Source: CAVQSS01 sp963746605 (GTDB lineage: Bacteria; Desulfobacterota; RBG-13-43-22). From it: a stretch of 64,000 nucleotides of DNA. Both the position numbers and the translations under genes were made by a program. The notes under the pieces are model-generated. The model ran no database searches. It saw only the letters and a program-made list of their open reading frames with translations, and had not been told where the DNA came from. Positions 26,418-35,401 of the stretch are shown in pieces; the first letter of the stretch is position 1, and every line of letters begins with the position of its first letter. The DNA lies in NCBI GenBank assembly GCA_963746605.1, contig CAVVCH010000033.1:23126-87125 (forward strand). Direction: 5' to 3'.

Positions 26418-27641
26418 ATGAAAATCGAAACGGTCAGAAAAGTTGATTACTGGGTTGGCATCCCGGCTTGTTTTTTATTGAGTCTTTGGGATCGGGCGAG
26501 AAAGACGTTTTCCCCAAAAACAGGAGAAAGGCCGCCTCTTAAAAAATTCTTGTTTATTGAACTATCCGAGATGGGCAGCGCCATTCTGGCTTATCCGACG
26601 ATGAAAGCCATTCAGCGGGAATATCCAGGGGCCGAACTCTTTTTCCTGATCTTTGCCAAGAACCGGGCCAGCGTGGACATCCTGAACCGGGTCCCCCGGG
26701 AAAACGTGTTGACGATCCGTGAAAAATCCCTGGGATCTTTCCTGGCCGATGTAATGAAAACCGTGGTCCGGATACGCCGGGAACGGATCGAGGTGGTCTT
26801 CGACCTGGAACTGTTCACCCGGGTGACCGCCATCCTGACCTACCTGAGCGGCGCTCCGGTCAGGGTGGGTTTTCACAAATTCCGAATGGAGGGGTTATAC
26901 CGGGGAAACCTGCACACCCACCGGATCCAGTACAACTTTCAGCAGCACGTCAGCAAGTCATTTTTGTCCTTCCTGGACGTACTTCACTATCCGGTGAAAG
27001 ACTGGCCGACCATGGATGCGGCTATTCCGGACAGCCGTCTGGAAACGGCATCGTATCAGGCCTCGGAATCGGGAAAAATCCGGATCCGCGAAAAAATCCG
27101 AAAAGGTTTTCCGGAATTCAGCGAATCCAATCAGATCATCATTTTAAATCCCAGTGCCGGGGACATCCCGATCCGGGCCTGGCCCTTGGAAAATTATGTG
27201 GAATTGGCTCGTCGGCTGCTCTTGGACCCCAATCAGGTGCTGGTCTTGATGGGGGCAAACGTAGACAAGACCACTACCGATCTGTTGGCGGGAGAGATCC
27301 AAGACAAGCGCTGCGTCAACCTGGCGGGTGAGACGACGTTCGAGGAGTTGATGGACTTATTCAGCGTTTCCCTGGGCTTGATCACCAACGACAGCGGCCC
27401 GGCTCACTTTGCGTCGTTGACCGAGATCAAAAACTTTGTGTTCCTCGGTCCCGAGTCCCCTTATCTTTACGGACCTTTAAGCGAAAACACCCACGTTTTT
27501 TATTCGAATTTCCCCTGTTCCCCCTGCCTGACCGCCTTCAACCACCGCAACACCCCCTGCATGGACAACAAATGCCTTCAGGTCATCTCGGTGCCGGAAG
27601 TTTGGGAAGTTATCACCAAAAAGCTGGCCGCCATTAAATAA
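26418..27641 (+). CDS. Glycosyltransferase family 9 (heptosyltransferase-like)
   Basis: This 407-residue GT-B enzyme resembles the ADP-heptose:LPS heptosyltransferases. The N-terminal domain has FLFIELSEMGSAILAYPTMK. The C-terminal donor domain has ILNPSAGDIPIRAWPLENY, an NLAGETTFEELMDLF strand-helix and GLITNDSGPAHFASL near residue 310, the typical GT9 loop. A Cys-rich C-terminal loop (FPCSPCLTAFNHRNTPCMDN) is common in GT9 proteins of this lineage. The initial 40 residues contain one hydrophobic stretch that could bind membrane. It stands alone. Confidence 0.9.
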   Translation: MKIETVRKVDYWVGIPACFLLSLWDRARKTFSPKTGERPPLKKFLFIELSEMGSAILAYPTMKAIQREYPGAELFFLIFAKNRASVDILNRVPRENVLTIREKSLGSFLADVMKTVVRIRRERIEVVFDLELFTRVTAILTYLSGAPVRVGFHKFRMEGLYRGNLHTHRIQYNFQQHVSKSFLSFLDVLHYPVKDWPTMDAAIPDSRLETASYQASESGKIRIREKIRKGFPEFSESNQIIILNPSAGDIPIRAWPLENYVELARRLLLDPNQVLVLMGANVDKTTTDLLAGEIQDKRCVNLAGETTFEELMDLFSVSLGLITNDSGPAHFASLTEIKNFVFLGPESPYLYGPLSENTHVFYSNFPCSPCLTAFNHRNTPCMDNKCLQVISVPEVWEVITKKLAAIK

Positions 27642-27671
27642 AAAACCGCCGACAACATCGTTTGACGGCGG
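27640..27671 (-). terminator. Rho-independent terminator
   Basis: On the minus strand CCGCCG, a 14-base loop and CGGCGG are followed by TTTTTT. It ends the transcript of the Gly/Tyr-rich secreted protein gene at 27762-28046 and faces the 3' end of the GT9 gene. Confidence 0.75.
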
Positions 27672-27761
27672 CAATCTGAATGGTGTGCAACGAAATAGAG
27701 CTAAGAAGGGCGTAGGGACTTCTCCCCGGTCCGCCTGTTAGTCATCATCATGATCGTGACG

Positions 27762-28046
27762 TTAATGATAGCCTTTATAGTGCCGGTGCTTATGGTATCG
27801 ATAGTACGGGCCCCCATAGTATCGATGGTAGGGACCTCCAGGAACAACAACCGGAGGACCGTAAACGAGTGGTGGGCCATAACCATAAGTTACAGGATAA
27901 TATGCCGGCGCCGGATAGATCGCCGCCGGTAAGGGTATGCCTATTCCTATTCCCACAGACACACCACCCGCCCAACTGTTCTGCGGCAGAAACACGGCTG
28001 CCACACCAAGCACTGCCACGATGATGATACCATTGAAAAGCTTCAT
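27762..28046 (-). CDS. Small secreted Gly/Pro/Tyr/His-rich protein
   Basis: This 94-residue protein starts at ATG 28046 after AGGGGG. A signal peptide (MKLFNGIIIVAVLGVAAVF, cut after NSWA) is followed by VSVGIGIGIPLP, then YPAP, GYGPP and GGPYHRYYGGPYYRY repeats and a terminal HKHRHYKGYH. Low complexity and clustered His suggest a surface or metal-binding role. A strong terminator follows. The frame stays open 46 codons upstream but lacks coding character there. Confidence 0.7.
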   Translation of the reverse strand: MKLFNGIIIVAVLGVAAVFLPQNSWAGGVSVGIGIGIPLPAAIYPAPAYYPVTYGYGPPLVYGPPVVVPGGPYHRYYGGPYYRYHKHRHYKGYH

Positions 28047-28281
28047 GAAGGCACCCCCTGCATGTTTCGCAGACGAGATCGGCCCTTGCGCATAAAATCC
28101 CATGCTGACCGCATCAAATCTTCCCACCCTGCGAATGGTTCTTTCATCTCTATGCTTTCTAAATGCAAGTTGGGTGCCAGTCATGAATGATCAGGTACCT
28201 TATTTAAATTACTAATAATTTTGTCGTCGTGGGATTCCGTCCTTATATTGTGCGAAGGGATTTCCCTACAGCCTGAGCGCC

Positions 28282-28370
28282 TTATCCCTTCACCACCCCC
28301 ATCGGCCTCAATCGGGCAACCTTTCTCGAAATTCCGGCCCCGTTGACTACCTCCACCACCTGGGCCACGT
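28282..28370 (-). pseudogene. Fragment of an rtcB 3' end
   Basis: The minus strand encodes AQVVEVVNGAGISRKVARLR then PMGVVKG and a stop. It aligns with the last 27 codons of the intact rtcB at 29221 (AQVVEVVHQAGISKKVARLR and so on) but differs at many bases. It is therefore an old or foreign rtcB tail, not a recent copy. It sits on the far side of the 28436-29041 gene from the real rtcB end. Confidence 0.75.
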
Positions 28371-28435
28371 TGAGAAATGGGGGTCAATTATTCATCCATT
28401 GACACTCCATTTGGTTAGCGGTTGCCGAAGGGTGG

Positions 28436-29041
28436 TCAACGAAAAACCGCGGGAAGGAACACCCCCCCCGTATCGGTCATAAAGCGCAAGGGGATTGCAC
28501 CCTGGTCCAGGCGGGGATCCACCGTGCCGGTGCCGGGGTTGAAAAGAACATATCCATCCACCTTCACCCCTTTCGGCAGCGAAAGACTGGCAAAAAAGGT
28601 AAAATCTGTAAAATTGGTTATGATTGGGGCAGGGGTTACCCAACTGGGCGGGGCACCAGCCACTACTGAATCACTGACCAGGCGCACAAAGCTGGTAGCA
28701 TCGATATTGATATTGAGCGAATATCCTAAAACCCCAGTGGCGCTATACCCTCGCAAAGCGACTGTATGGGGTACAGAATCGGTATTTAACAGGTATATTA
28801 CGGTGGCGGTGGCATCGCTGTCCGCTGTGAAAAAATAGACCAAGGTTTCTCCAGGAGTAGGGGCCGGCAGGGCGGCCGCCGATTGAATTTCCGTATTTTG
28901 TTTGACAGGCGGCAGCTCGTCGCCCCGGGCAGCCAATGAGGGTGAATCGGCCGAGCTCGGGCTTGAACCGATCCAGAGAAAACCAATCGTCAAAAACATA
29001 CTCATAATCAGGCCAGAGAATAGCAATTGAATTTTTTTCAT
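28436..29041 (-). CDS. Secreted protein of unknown function ending in FLPAVFR
   Basis: This 201-residue protein starts at the ATG at 29041 with AAAAGGAGATGAC upstream. It has an N-terminal signal (KKIQLLFSGLIMSMFLTIGFL), a variable linker, then a beta-rich domain (TLVYFFTADSDATATVIYLL and so on) that looks immunoglobulin-like. The extreme C-terminus GGVFLPAVFR resembles the SYLPIILN tail of the InlB-repeat protein. It lies between the rtcB gene and an rtcB tail fragment, so it may have been inserted. I do not recognise a family. Confidence 0.7.
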   Translation of the reverse strand: MKKIQLLFSGLIMSMFLTIGFLWIGSSPSSADSPSLAARGDELPPVKQNTEIQSAAALPAPTPGETLVYFFTADSDATATVIYLLNTDSVPHTVALRGYSATGVLGYSLNINIDATSFVRLVSDSVVAGAPPSWVTPAPIITNFTDFTFFASLSLPKGVKVDGYVLFNPGTGTVDPRLDQGAIPLRFMTDTGGVFLPAVFR

Positions 29042-29220
29042 GTCATCTCCTTTTAACTCTAAATTGTAATGAATGATTTTACCGTTTGGCCTAAACAAAG
29101 AACCTCCGCCTCTTCCTCGAAAAATGGGATCTTATTTTCTTTTATCGGCACCCCTTGGTAAAAAGTGGCTCACAAGAAAACTTGGGTAATTTATTGATCC
29201 GCACTGAAACCTTCCATTTT

Positions 29221-30669
29221 CTATCCCTTCACCACCCCCATAGGCCGCAAGCGGGCCACTTTCTTGGAGATGCCCGCCTGGTGAACCACTTCCACCACCT
29301 GGGCCACATCCTTGTAGGCCTCGGAGATCTCCTCCACCACCGTCCCCAGTCCGGCGCCGCGGACGATGATCCCCCGATCCTCTAGTTCCTGGAGGACGGC
29401 ATGGCCCCGGGCGGCCTTTTTGGCGGCCTGGCGACTCATCACCCGCCCGGCCCCGTGGCAGGTGCTGCCGAAGGTTTCGGCATAGGCTTGGGCCGTCCCC
29501 AGCAGGACATAAGAGTACCGGCCCATATCTCCGGGTATCAAAACCGGTTGGCCCAGATCCCGATAATCGGGGGGAACCAGGGGATGCCCGGGAGGGAAGG
29601 CCCGAGTGGCTCCTTTGCGGTGGACACAGAGCCGCTGTTTTTTCCCTTCCACTTCGTGTTCCTCGAACTTGGCTATGTTGTGGCAGACGTCGTAGATCAG
29701 TTCCAGCCCCAGGGTTTTGGGGCCCAGGCCCAGGACCTGTTCCAGGGTCTCCTGGACCCAGTGGGCGATGAGCTGGCGGTTGGCGAAGGCGAAGTTGGCG
29801 GCGGCGGCCATGGCGGCCAGATAATCCTCCCCCTCCGGGGACAGGATGGGGGCGCAGCACAACTGCCGGTCGGGCAATTCGATGCCGTATTTGGCCGTGG
29901 CCTTCATCAATCTTTTGATGTAGTCGTCACAGACCTGGTGGCCCAGGCCCCGGGAACCGGTGTGAACGATCACGGTCACCTGGTCTTCAAACAGGCCCAG
30001 TGCCCGGGCGGCGGGTTGGTCGTAAATCGTTTCCACATAGCCCACCTCCACAAAATGGTTGCCCGAACCGAGCGTTCCCAATTGATCTTTGCCCCGCTCC
30101 AGGGCACGGTCGGAAACTAGGTCGGGCCGAGCACCCGCGAGGCAACCCCCTTCTTCGATATGTTCCAAATCCCGGTCCGATCCATAGCCCTGCCGAACAG
30201 CCCAGGAGGCTCCCTGGAGGAGGACTTTTTCCTGATCTTTCGGGGAAAGTTTGAAGTCCTTACGGTGGGACCCTACGCCGGAGGGGATGTTGCGGAACAG
30301 GGCGTCCACGATTTCCTTCATTTTTCCTTGAATATCCTGGCGGCTCAACCCGGAGCGCAGCAGTCGCACCCCTCAGTTGATGTCGTAGCCGACGCCGCCC
30401 GGGGAAACCACCCCCTGTCTCAAGTCAAAGGCCGCCACCCCGCCAATGGGAAATCCATACCCCCAGTGGATGTCCGGCATGGCCAGGGAATTCCCCACGA
30501 TCCCCGGCAACCAGGCCACATTGGCCACCTGGTTCAGGCTCTGGTCCTGCCGGATATCGGTCAGCAGGGCCTCGGAAGCAAAGACCAGCCCGTCGGTCCG
30601 CATTTTTCCTTCCCGGGGGATTCGAATCCGGTAAGGATCGATTCGTTCCATTTTAATTTTCTCGGCCAT
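29221..30669 (-). CDS. rtcB: RNA-splicing ligase RtcB, probable selenoprotein (TGA at codon 99)
   Basis: RtcB joins RNA 2',3'-cyclic-phosphate ends to 5'-OH ends with GTP and Mn(II). The 482 codons match normal length. The only interruption is TGA at 30373-30375, in GGVGYDIN-TGA-GVRLLRSG, exactly where the family has the metal-ligand Cys (Cys98 of the Pyrococcus enzyme). The other ligand and nucleophile regions are intact: LGSGNHFVEV, VHTGSRGLGHQ, IPGDMGRYSYVLLGTAQA and STCHGAGRVMSR (guanylylated His). A SECIS-like stem-loop follows the TGA. AAAGGAGGAGG precedes the ATG. Archease lies just upstream in the same operon. A decayed gene is the alternative, but it would require the only stop to fall on this residue. 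Confidence 0.85.
30337..30375 (-). promoter_or_regulatory. Putative bacterial SECIS element in rtcB
   Basis: After the UGA (30375-30373), nucleotides +10 to +36 fold into a stem of about 9 pairs with one 2-base and one 1-base bulge. A perfect GCUC/GAGC top stem encloses the 6-base loop CGGGUU at +21 to +26. Distance to the loop and a G among its first two bases agree with bacterial SECIS rules. Confidence 0.7.
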
Positions 30670-30685
30670 ACGTCCCTCCTCCTTT

Positions 30686-30719
30686 CTTTAAATTTTTCCT
30701 TTTGGGGAAAAATTTAAAG
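30686..30719 (-). repeat. Perfect 14-bp hairpin between archease and rtcB
   Basis: CTTTAAATTTTTCC and GGAAAAATTTAAAG enclose a 6-base loop right at the end of the archease gene and just before the rtcB ribosome-binding site. It could be a processing or partial-termination site setting the ratio of the two proteins. Confidence 0.55.
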
Positions 30720-31094
30720 TCAGATATCCAAAATCACCCTGGCCCGCCAGCCTTTGGGGGTTTCCCAAATCCGGAGTTGATGATAGGTCACCGCCTTGAC
30801 GGCCCGCTTGAAGCGATGTTTTTCCCATTGAAAAGGCTCCCCCCAGGCTACGGCTTTCAGGGTCTGGTCGGTCAGGGTCTTAATCTCAAATTTTCCCAGA
30901 ACGATATTTTGCGTTTCGAAAAGAACCAAAAGCTCTCCCAGCCAGGCCACCAGCAGGGCCTCCAGGTCCGGCGCTTCGACGGACACTTCCAGCGGTTTCT
31001 TCGGTTCAATCTTCCGGGCGTCTACCAACAGGTCAAAAAAAGCCCAGGCCGCCTGCTCGAAAAGATCATTCCTGTCTTTGCCCCGAACCGTCAT
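30720..31094 (-). CDS. Archease, activator of RtcB
   Basis: Archease speeds guanylylation of RtcB and keeps it turning over. The 124 residues from ATG 31094 cover most of the fold (TVRGKDRNDLFEQAAWAFFD, then VKAVTYHQLRIWE near the end). The family N-terminal motif (KPYRLINHTGDLG, with a conserved Asp) is encoded in the same frame just upstream (to about 31139), yet no ATG, GTG or TTG precedes it before a stop at 31140-31142. An ATG at 31148-31150 is in another frame. Either a one-base error or an unusual start codon is involved. Its stop is 50 bases before rtcB. Confidence 0.85.
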   Translation of the reverse strand: MTVRGKDRNDLFEQAAWAFFDLLVDARKIEPKKPLEVSVEAPDLEALLVAWLGELLVLFETQNIVLGKFEIKTLTDQTLKAVAWGEPFQWEKHRFKRAVKAVTYHQLRIWETPKGWRARVILDI

Positions 31095-31243
31095 CCCCAG
31101 GTCCCCGGTATGGTTGATTAGGCGATAGGGCTTCCGGTCTTAAGAGTCATACAGGCATTGTAACCCAGGCCAGTTTCTTCTTGCAATCTCCCTGTTTACC
31201 TATTAAAAACCTTATTCAATCGATCTACCGTTCAGGAGTGACT

Positions 31244-33647
31244 ATGATTCGACCCGTCGTTCTGCTCTGCTTCTTTTTTTCAGGTTTCAGCGGATTGCTT
31301 TACGAAGTGTTGTGGCTGCGCCTGCTGATCCTCATCTTCGGCTCCACTACCCTGGCTATCAGCACGGTCTTGACGGCCTTCATGGGCGGCCTGGCCTTAG
31401 GCAGCTACTTTTTCGGCCGGATGATGGATCGTCAAAAACGGCCCCTCCTCTATTACGGGATACTGGAAGGCGTGATCGGCCTTTACGCCCTGATCATCCC
31501 CTGGCTCTTCAGCAGGCTGATTCCCGTGTACCAGGTTCTCTGGCAGCAATTTCATTTGAATTTCTATGGCTTCACCCTCCTGCAATTCCTGCTGATTACC
31601 GTGGTCCTGATCATTCCCACCACCTGTATGGGCGCCACCTTGCCCATCCTGAGCACCTGGGCCGTCCGGGAAGAGACCACCCTGGGAGTAACCATCGGCC
31701 GGCTTTACGCGCTAAATACTTTCGGCGCGGTGTTAGGCACCGCCCTCAGCGGTTTTTTCCTGTTGCCCGCCCTGGGGGTTCAACACACCCTGTGGATCGC
31801 CGTGGGCGTAAACCTGCTGGTCGCCATGCTGATCCTGTCCCTGCTGCCCCGGTTTCCCGATCGACCGAGGGTGACGAGATCGCCGGGGTCCCAACCCGCT
31901 GCAAAATTTTTGGAGGCCACCTCGGGGCTTCTGCCCAAAAAAGTGAGTCTGGTCCATCGTCATCGGGATCGCCCTTTCCGGATTTATCTCCATGATCTAC
32001 GAGGTGGCCTGGAGCCGGACCCTGTCTCTGCTGGTGGATTCCTCGGTTTATGGTTTTACCATCATGCTCACCACTTTCCTGGTCGGGATCGCTTTCGGTT
32101 CGCTGATTTTTTCCCGCTGGGTGGATACCTTTCGTTACCAGGGATTTACCTGGGCCCTGATGCAAATCGGAATCGGGGTCCTGGCCTTCTTGAGTCTCAT
32201 TTTCTTCCAGGAACTGCCTTATCTGTATCTCCGACTTTACCAGTCCATCGGCCATTCCATCAATCTGCTGCTGACCGGAAAGTACTTATTGGCCTTTTTT
32301 ATCATGCTGGCCCCTACCCTTTTGATGGGCGCGCTCTTTCCCCTGACCATCAAGATCTGCATGTCCCATCTAAACCAGGTGGGCCGTCTGGTGGGAAATA
32401 TCTACACCGTCAACACGCTCGGTTGCATCTTGGGGTCCTTTGCCGGCGGCTTCTTTCTGATCCCATGGATTGGTATCCGCAACACCATCCTGTTGGGCAT
32501 CGGTCTTAATTTGCTTTACGGCCTATACGTCCTGCTGATTTCTCCGGCCCCGCGTCTTTTTCTGAAAAGAGCCGCCACGGTGTTGACCATGCTTTTCGCG
32601 GCCGCCATCCTGACCTTTCCGCCCGAATGGAAAGCCCCCCTGATGGCCAGCGGCGTCTATATCTATGCCCATAATTTTGAGAACACTTCCCGATCCGACC
32701 TCCTGGAAATGTATTCCCAACAGAATGAACCCCTTTTGTATTACAAGGAGGGGCACACCTGCACCATCAGCGTCCATAAGTCCAAGTACACCGGAACCAT
32801 TTACATGAAATCCAACGGCAAAGTGGAGGCCTCCACCAAGGGGGACATGCCCACCCAGGTGCTGGTGGGCCACATTCCCCTGTTGCTGGCGCCCAAATTG
32901 GATGAAATCCTGGTAGTCGGCATGGGCAGCGGGGTGACCATCGGTTCGGTGACCACCTTCCCTGCGAAAAAAATTACCCTGGTGGAACTGGAACAGGCGG
33001 TTATCGAAGGATCCCATTTCTTTGACCACGTCAATTACCGGCCCCTGGAAGACCCGCGCCTGCTCCTGCGGGTGGCGGACGCCCGTAATTACCTCTTGGT
33101 GACCCCTGATTTCTACGATGTGATCATTTCCGAACCTTCCAACCCCTGGATGGCCGGTATCGCCAATGTCTTTACCCGCGAATTCTTTCAGCTCGGTTAT
33201 GACAAACTCAAACCGGAAGGCGTTTTCTGCCAGTGGCTGCAATTGTATAAAATTTCTCCGGAGAGCTTTAAAACCGTGTTGCGGACCTTCCACGCCGTCT
33301 TTCCCCATGTCTACGTTTTTCAGCCTCAGGACAAGGACCTGGTCCTGGTAGGCTTCAAAACCCCCCCGGTGTTTTCCAGGGAGGAAATCGAAAAACGAAT
33401 GAAATGGCCCAAAGTAGACCAAGATCTGAAGCGCATCGCAGTTCCGGAATTGGAGACCCTCCTGGGACGGTTCACGATGGGCCCTCGGGAAATCGCCGTG
33501 CTGACCCAAAAAGGCCCGCTCAATACGGATGACAATAACATCATTGAATTTTCCACGCCCAAATCCCTTTTTGAAGAAACGGCGGAACTGAACAGTCAGG
33601 TCCTCAAACCCTTCCGGCGCCCGGCCGAAGACTATTTCAAAAAATAA
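31244..33647 (+). CDS. Membrane-bound spermidine synthase-like fusion protein (frameshifted)
   Basis: This is one gene of about 800 codons: an N-terminal half with roughly 14 hydrophobic segments (MIRPVVLLCFFFSGFSGLLY, MGATLPILS and GRLYALNTFGAVLG repeats), then a soluble aminopropyltransferase-like domain (VVGMGSGVTIGSV, VELEQAVIEGS, DVIISEPSNPWM). Substrate is unproven; many such fusions are not true polyamine synthases. The frame changes near 31944-31952, between KKVSL and WSIVIGIALSGFISMIYEVA. Coding quality is high on both sides, so a one-base error is likely. AGGAG precedes ATG 31244. Confidence 0.85.
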
Positions 33648-33669
33648 CTATAATTGCCTGGAGGATAGC

Positions 33670-35016
33670 ATGAGGAACCCCCTGAATGACCCGGCCTCCC
33701 GTTATTGGAATCCCTTCCTGGAGACGTTGCCCTTGGAGGATCTGCAGCGATTGCAGCTTGCCAAATTCAAGAAAATCGTCGATCACGCCTACCGGAATTC
33801 CAAGTTTCATCGCCGCCTCTATCAAGAAGCCGGATTGGAGCCGGGAGATATCAAAACCTTCGCGGATATCCGCCGGGTTCCCAAGGTGGAAAAATCCATG
33901 ATGCGGGAAATCCAGCGCAAAGACCCATTCCCGTACGGCGATGCCCTTTGTGTGCCTTTGGAGCAGGTCACCGAGTTTCGTCAGACCAGCGGCACCACCG
34001 GGCAACCGGTCTATCAGGCCGATTCCTGGCCCGACTGGGAGTGGTGGGCCGAGGCCTGGTCCTTTATCCTCTACGCCCAGGGTTTTCGCCGGACCGACCG
34101 CTTTTTTCTCCCCTTCGGGTACAATGTTTTCGTGGCCTTCTGGGCCGCCCACTACGCGGCCGAAAAGATGGGCTGCGAGGTGGTACCCGGCGGGGTGCTG
34201 GACACCGCCGCCCGGATCCTGAAAATTCAGGAGCTGCAAGCCACCGCCATGGGGGCCACCCCCAGCTATGTCTTGACTATGGCCGATACGGCCCGGAACA
34301 AGATGGGGATCGACCCGGCCAAAGACCTATCCATTCGAAGAATCGTCTGCGCCGGCGAACCGGGGGCCGGCATCCCCAGCACCCGCAGACGCCTGGAGGA
34401 GGCTTGGGGGGCCAAGGTCTTCGACCACGTGGGGGCCACGGAGATCGGGGCCTGGGGCTACGAATGCACCGAGCAGAACGGCCTCCACATCAATGAGGCC
34501 CTGTTCCTGGTGGAGGTGGAAGACCTGGTGACCGGAGAATCGATCAACGAACCGGGCAAAAAAGGTAAGATGGTCATCACCGCCTTGGACCGGATGGCCC
34601 AGCCCTGTATCCGCTTCGACTCCAAAGATGTGGTGGAATGGGCTCAAGGGCACTGCGCCTGCGGGCGGACCTTCCGGCGCTTCCAGGGGGGGGTATCAGG
34701 CCGGGCGGACGATATCACCAAGGTCAAAGGAGTGCTGTTGTCGCCTTCGGCCATCGAGGAAGTGGTCCGGAGTTTTCCGGAACTGGCCGATGAATACGAA
34801 GTTCTGGTCACCAAAAAAGGAGACACCGACGAAATTACGTTGAAGATGGAACTGAAGCCCGGCCGAGAGGGGGACCGGGACCAGATCCAGGGACGGCTCA
34901 AGGACCAACTGCGGATCAAAACCAACCTGAATTACAAAATGGAATTTCATCCCTTCCAGAGTCTGCCCCGGCCGGAAGGGAAGGCTCGGCGGTTCAAGGA
35001 CCTGCGAAAACATTAA
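33670..35016 (+). CDS. Phenylacetate-CoA ligase family protein
   Basis: This 448-residue adenylate-forming enzyme of the PaaK type activates an aryl or acyl acid with ATP and CoA. Visible features are the phosphate loop FRQTSGTTGQPVY near residue 105, the aromatic motif FGYNVFVAFWAAH, a GATPSYVLTM core, the VGATEIGAWGYECTEQ acid-binding region near residue 258, and GRADDITKVKGVLLSPSAIE at the hinge. A C-terminal Lys lies in EGKARRFKDLR. The closely following small coil protein and isochorismatase-type hydrolase form an operon after a hairpin repeat. Its physiological substrate is unknown. Confidence 0.9.
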   Translation: MRNPLNDPASRYWNPFLETLPLEDLQRLQLAKFKKIVDHAYRNSKFHRRLYQEAGLEPGDIKTFADIRRVPKVEKSMMREIQRKDPFPYGDALCVPLEQVTEFRQTSGTTGQPVYQADSWPDWEWWAEAWSFILYAQGFRRTDRFFLPFGYNVFVAFWAAHYAAEKMGCEVVPGGVLDTAARILKIQELQATAMGATPSYVLTMADTARNKMGIDPAKDLSIRRIVCAGEPGAGIPSTRRRLEEAWGAKVFDHVGATEIGAWGYECTEQNGLHINEALFLVEVEDLVTGESINEPGKKGKMVITALDRMAQPCIRFDSKDVVEWAQGHCACGRTFRRFQGGVSGRADDITKVKGVLLSPSAIEEVVRSFPELADEYEVLVTKKGDTDEITLKMELKPGREGDRDQIQGRLKDQLRIKTNLNYKMEFHPFQSLPRPEGKARRFKDLRKH

Positions 35017-35169
35017 AGATGAACATCGAACATCGATACGTCCAACATCGAATGTTGAATGGAAAAAGATGAATAAATCCCGGCGGGGCGCGTTTGAATG
35101 ATGGGTATTGGATGGTTGTTTTTCATTCGACGTTGGACGTTGGACGTTCGATGTTCGACGTTCATCTTT
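35015..35169 (+). repeat. Long imperfect inverted repeat of GAACATCGAA units
   Basis: The left arm 35015-35054 starts AAAGATGAACATCGAACATC and the right arm 35124-35169 is its near-complement, ending GTTCGACGTTCATCTTT. They enclose about 70 bases. As RNA this is a stem of about 40 pairs between the CoA ligase and the small coil-protein gene. See 43264-43456 and 4804-4886 for relatives. Confidence 0.8.
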
Positions 35170-35204
35170 GAAAACACATCAGCGTTTATGGGGTGAGAGG
35201 GATC

Positions 35205-35393
35205 ATGATGGAACCAAGCGAAATCGCCAAATTGAAGGCCCTGGACGAGCAAATCCAGATCATTAAAACCGCGGCCGAGGAATTGAAAAAGCAAGCCGAA
35301 GGGATGCAGGCCGCCGTATGCAATGCCGACCGCATTTTGGCCAGTGCCAAGATGCTGGAAATTAATTTCAGCGACCTGTTGGCGGTCTTTTAG
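35205..35393 (+). CDS. Small helical protein in the CoA-ligase operon
   Basis: About 62 residues are predicted to be a single coiled coil (LKALDEQIQIIKTAAEELKK), then a short region with one Cys and a hydrophobic tail (FSDLLAVF). Tandem ATG codons (35205 and 35208) follow GAGAGGG. The stop lies 8 bases before the isochorismatase-family gene. Family unknown. Position suggests an accessory subunit or scaffold. Confidence 0.65.
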   Translation: MMEPSEIAKLKALDEQIQIIKTAAEELKKQAEGMQAAVCNADRILASAKMLEINFSDLLAVF

Positions 35394-35401
35394 AAGGGCC
35401 C

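Noticed and set aside
28181..28387. 68-codon Gly-rich minus-strand frame
   Set aside because: The meaningful content is in another frame (the rtcB tail fragment); this frame is a by-product.
29132..29860. 242-codon Gly/Arg-rich frame overlapping rtcB
   Set aside because: It is an alternative-frame shadow of the rtcB coding sequence.
31942..31945. TGA in the spermidine synthase-like gene as another Sec codon
   Set aside because: It is avoided by the frame used upstream, lies in a frameshift zone, does not replace a conserved Cys, and no SECIS-like loop was noticed.
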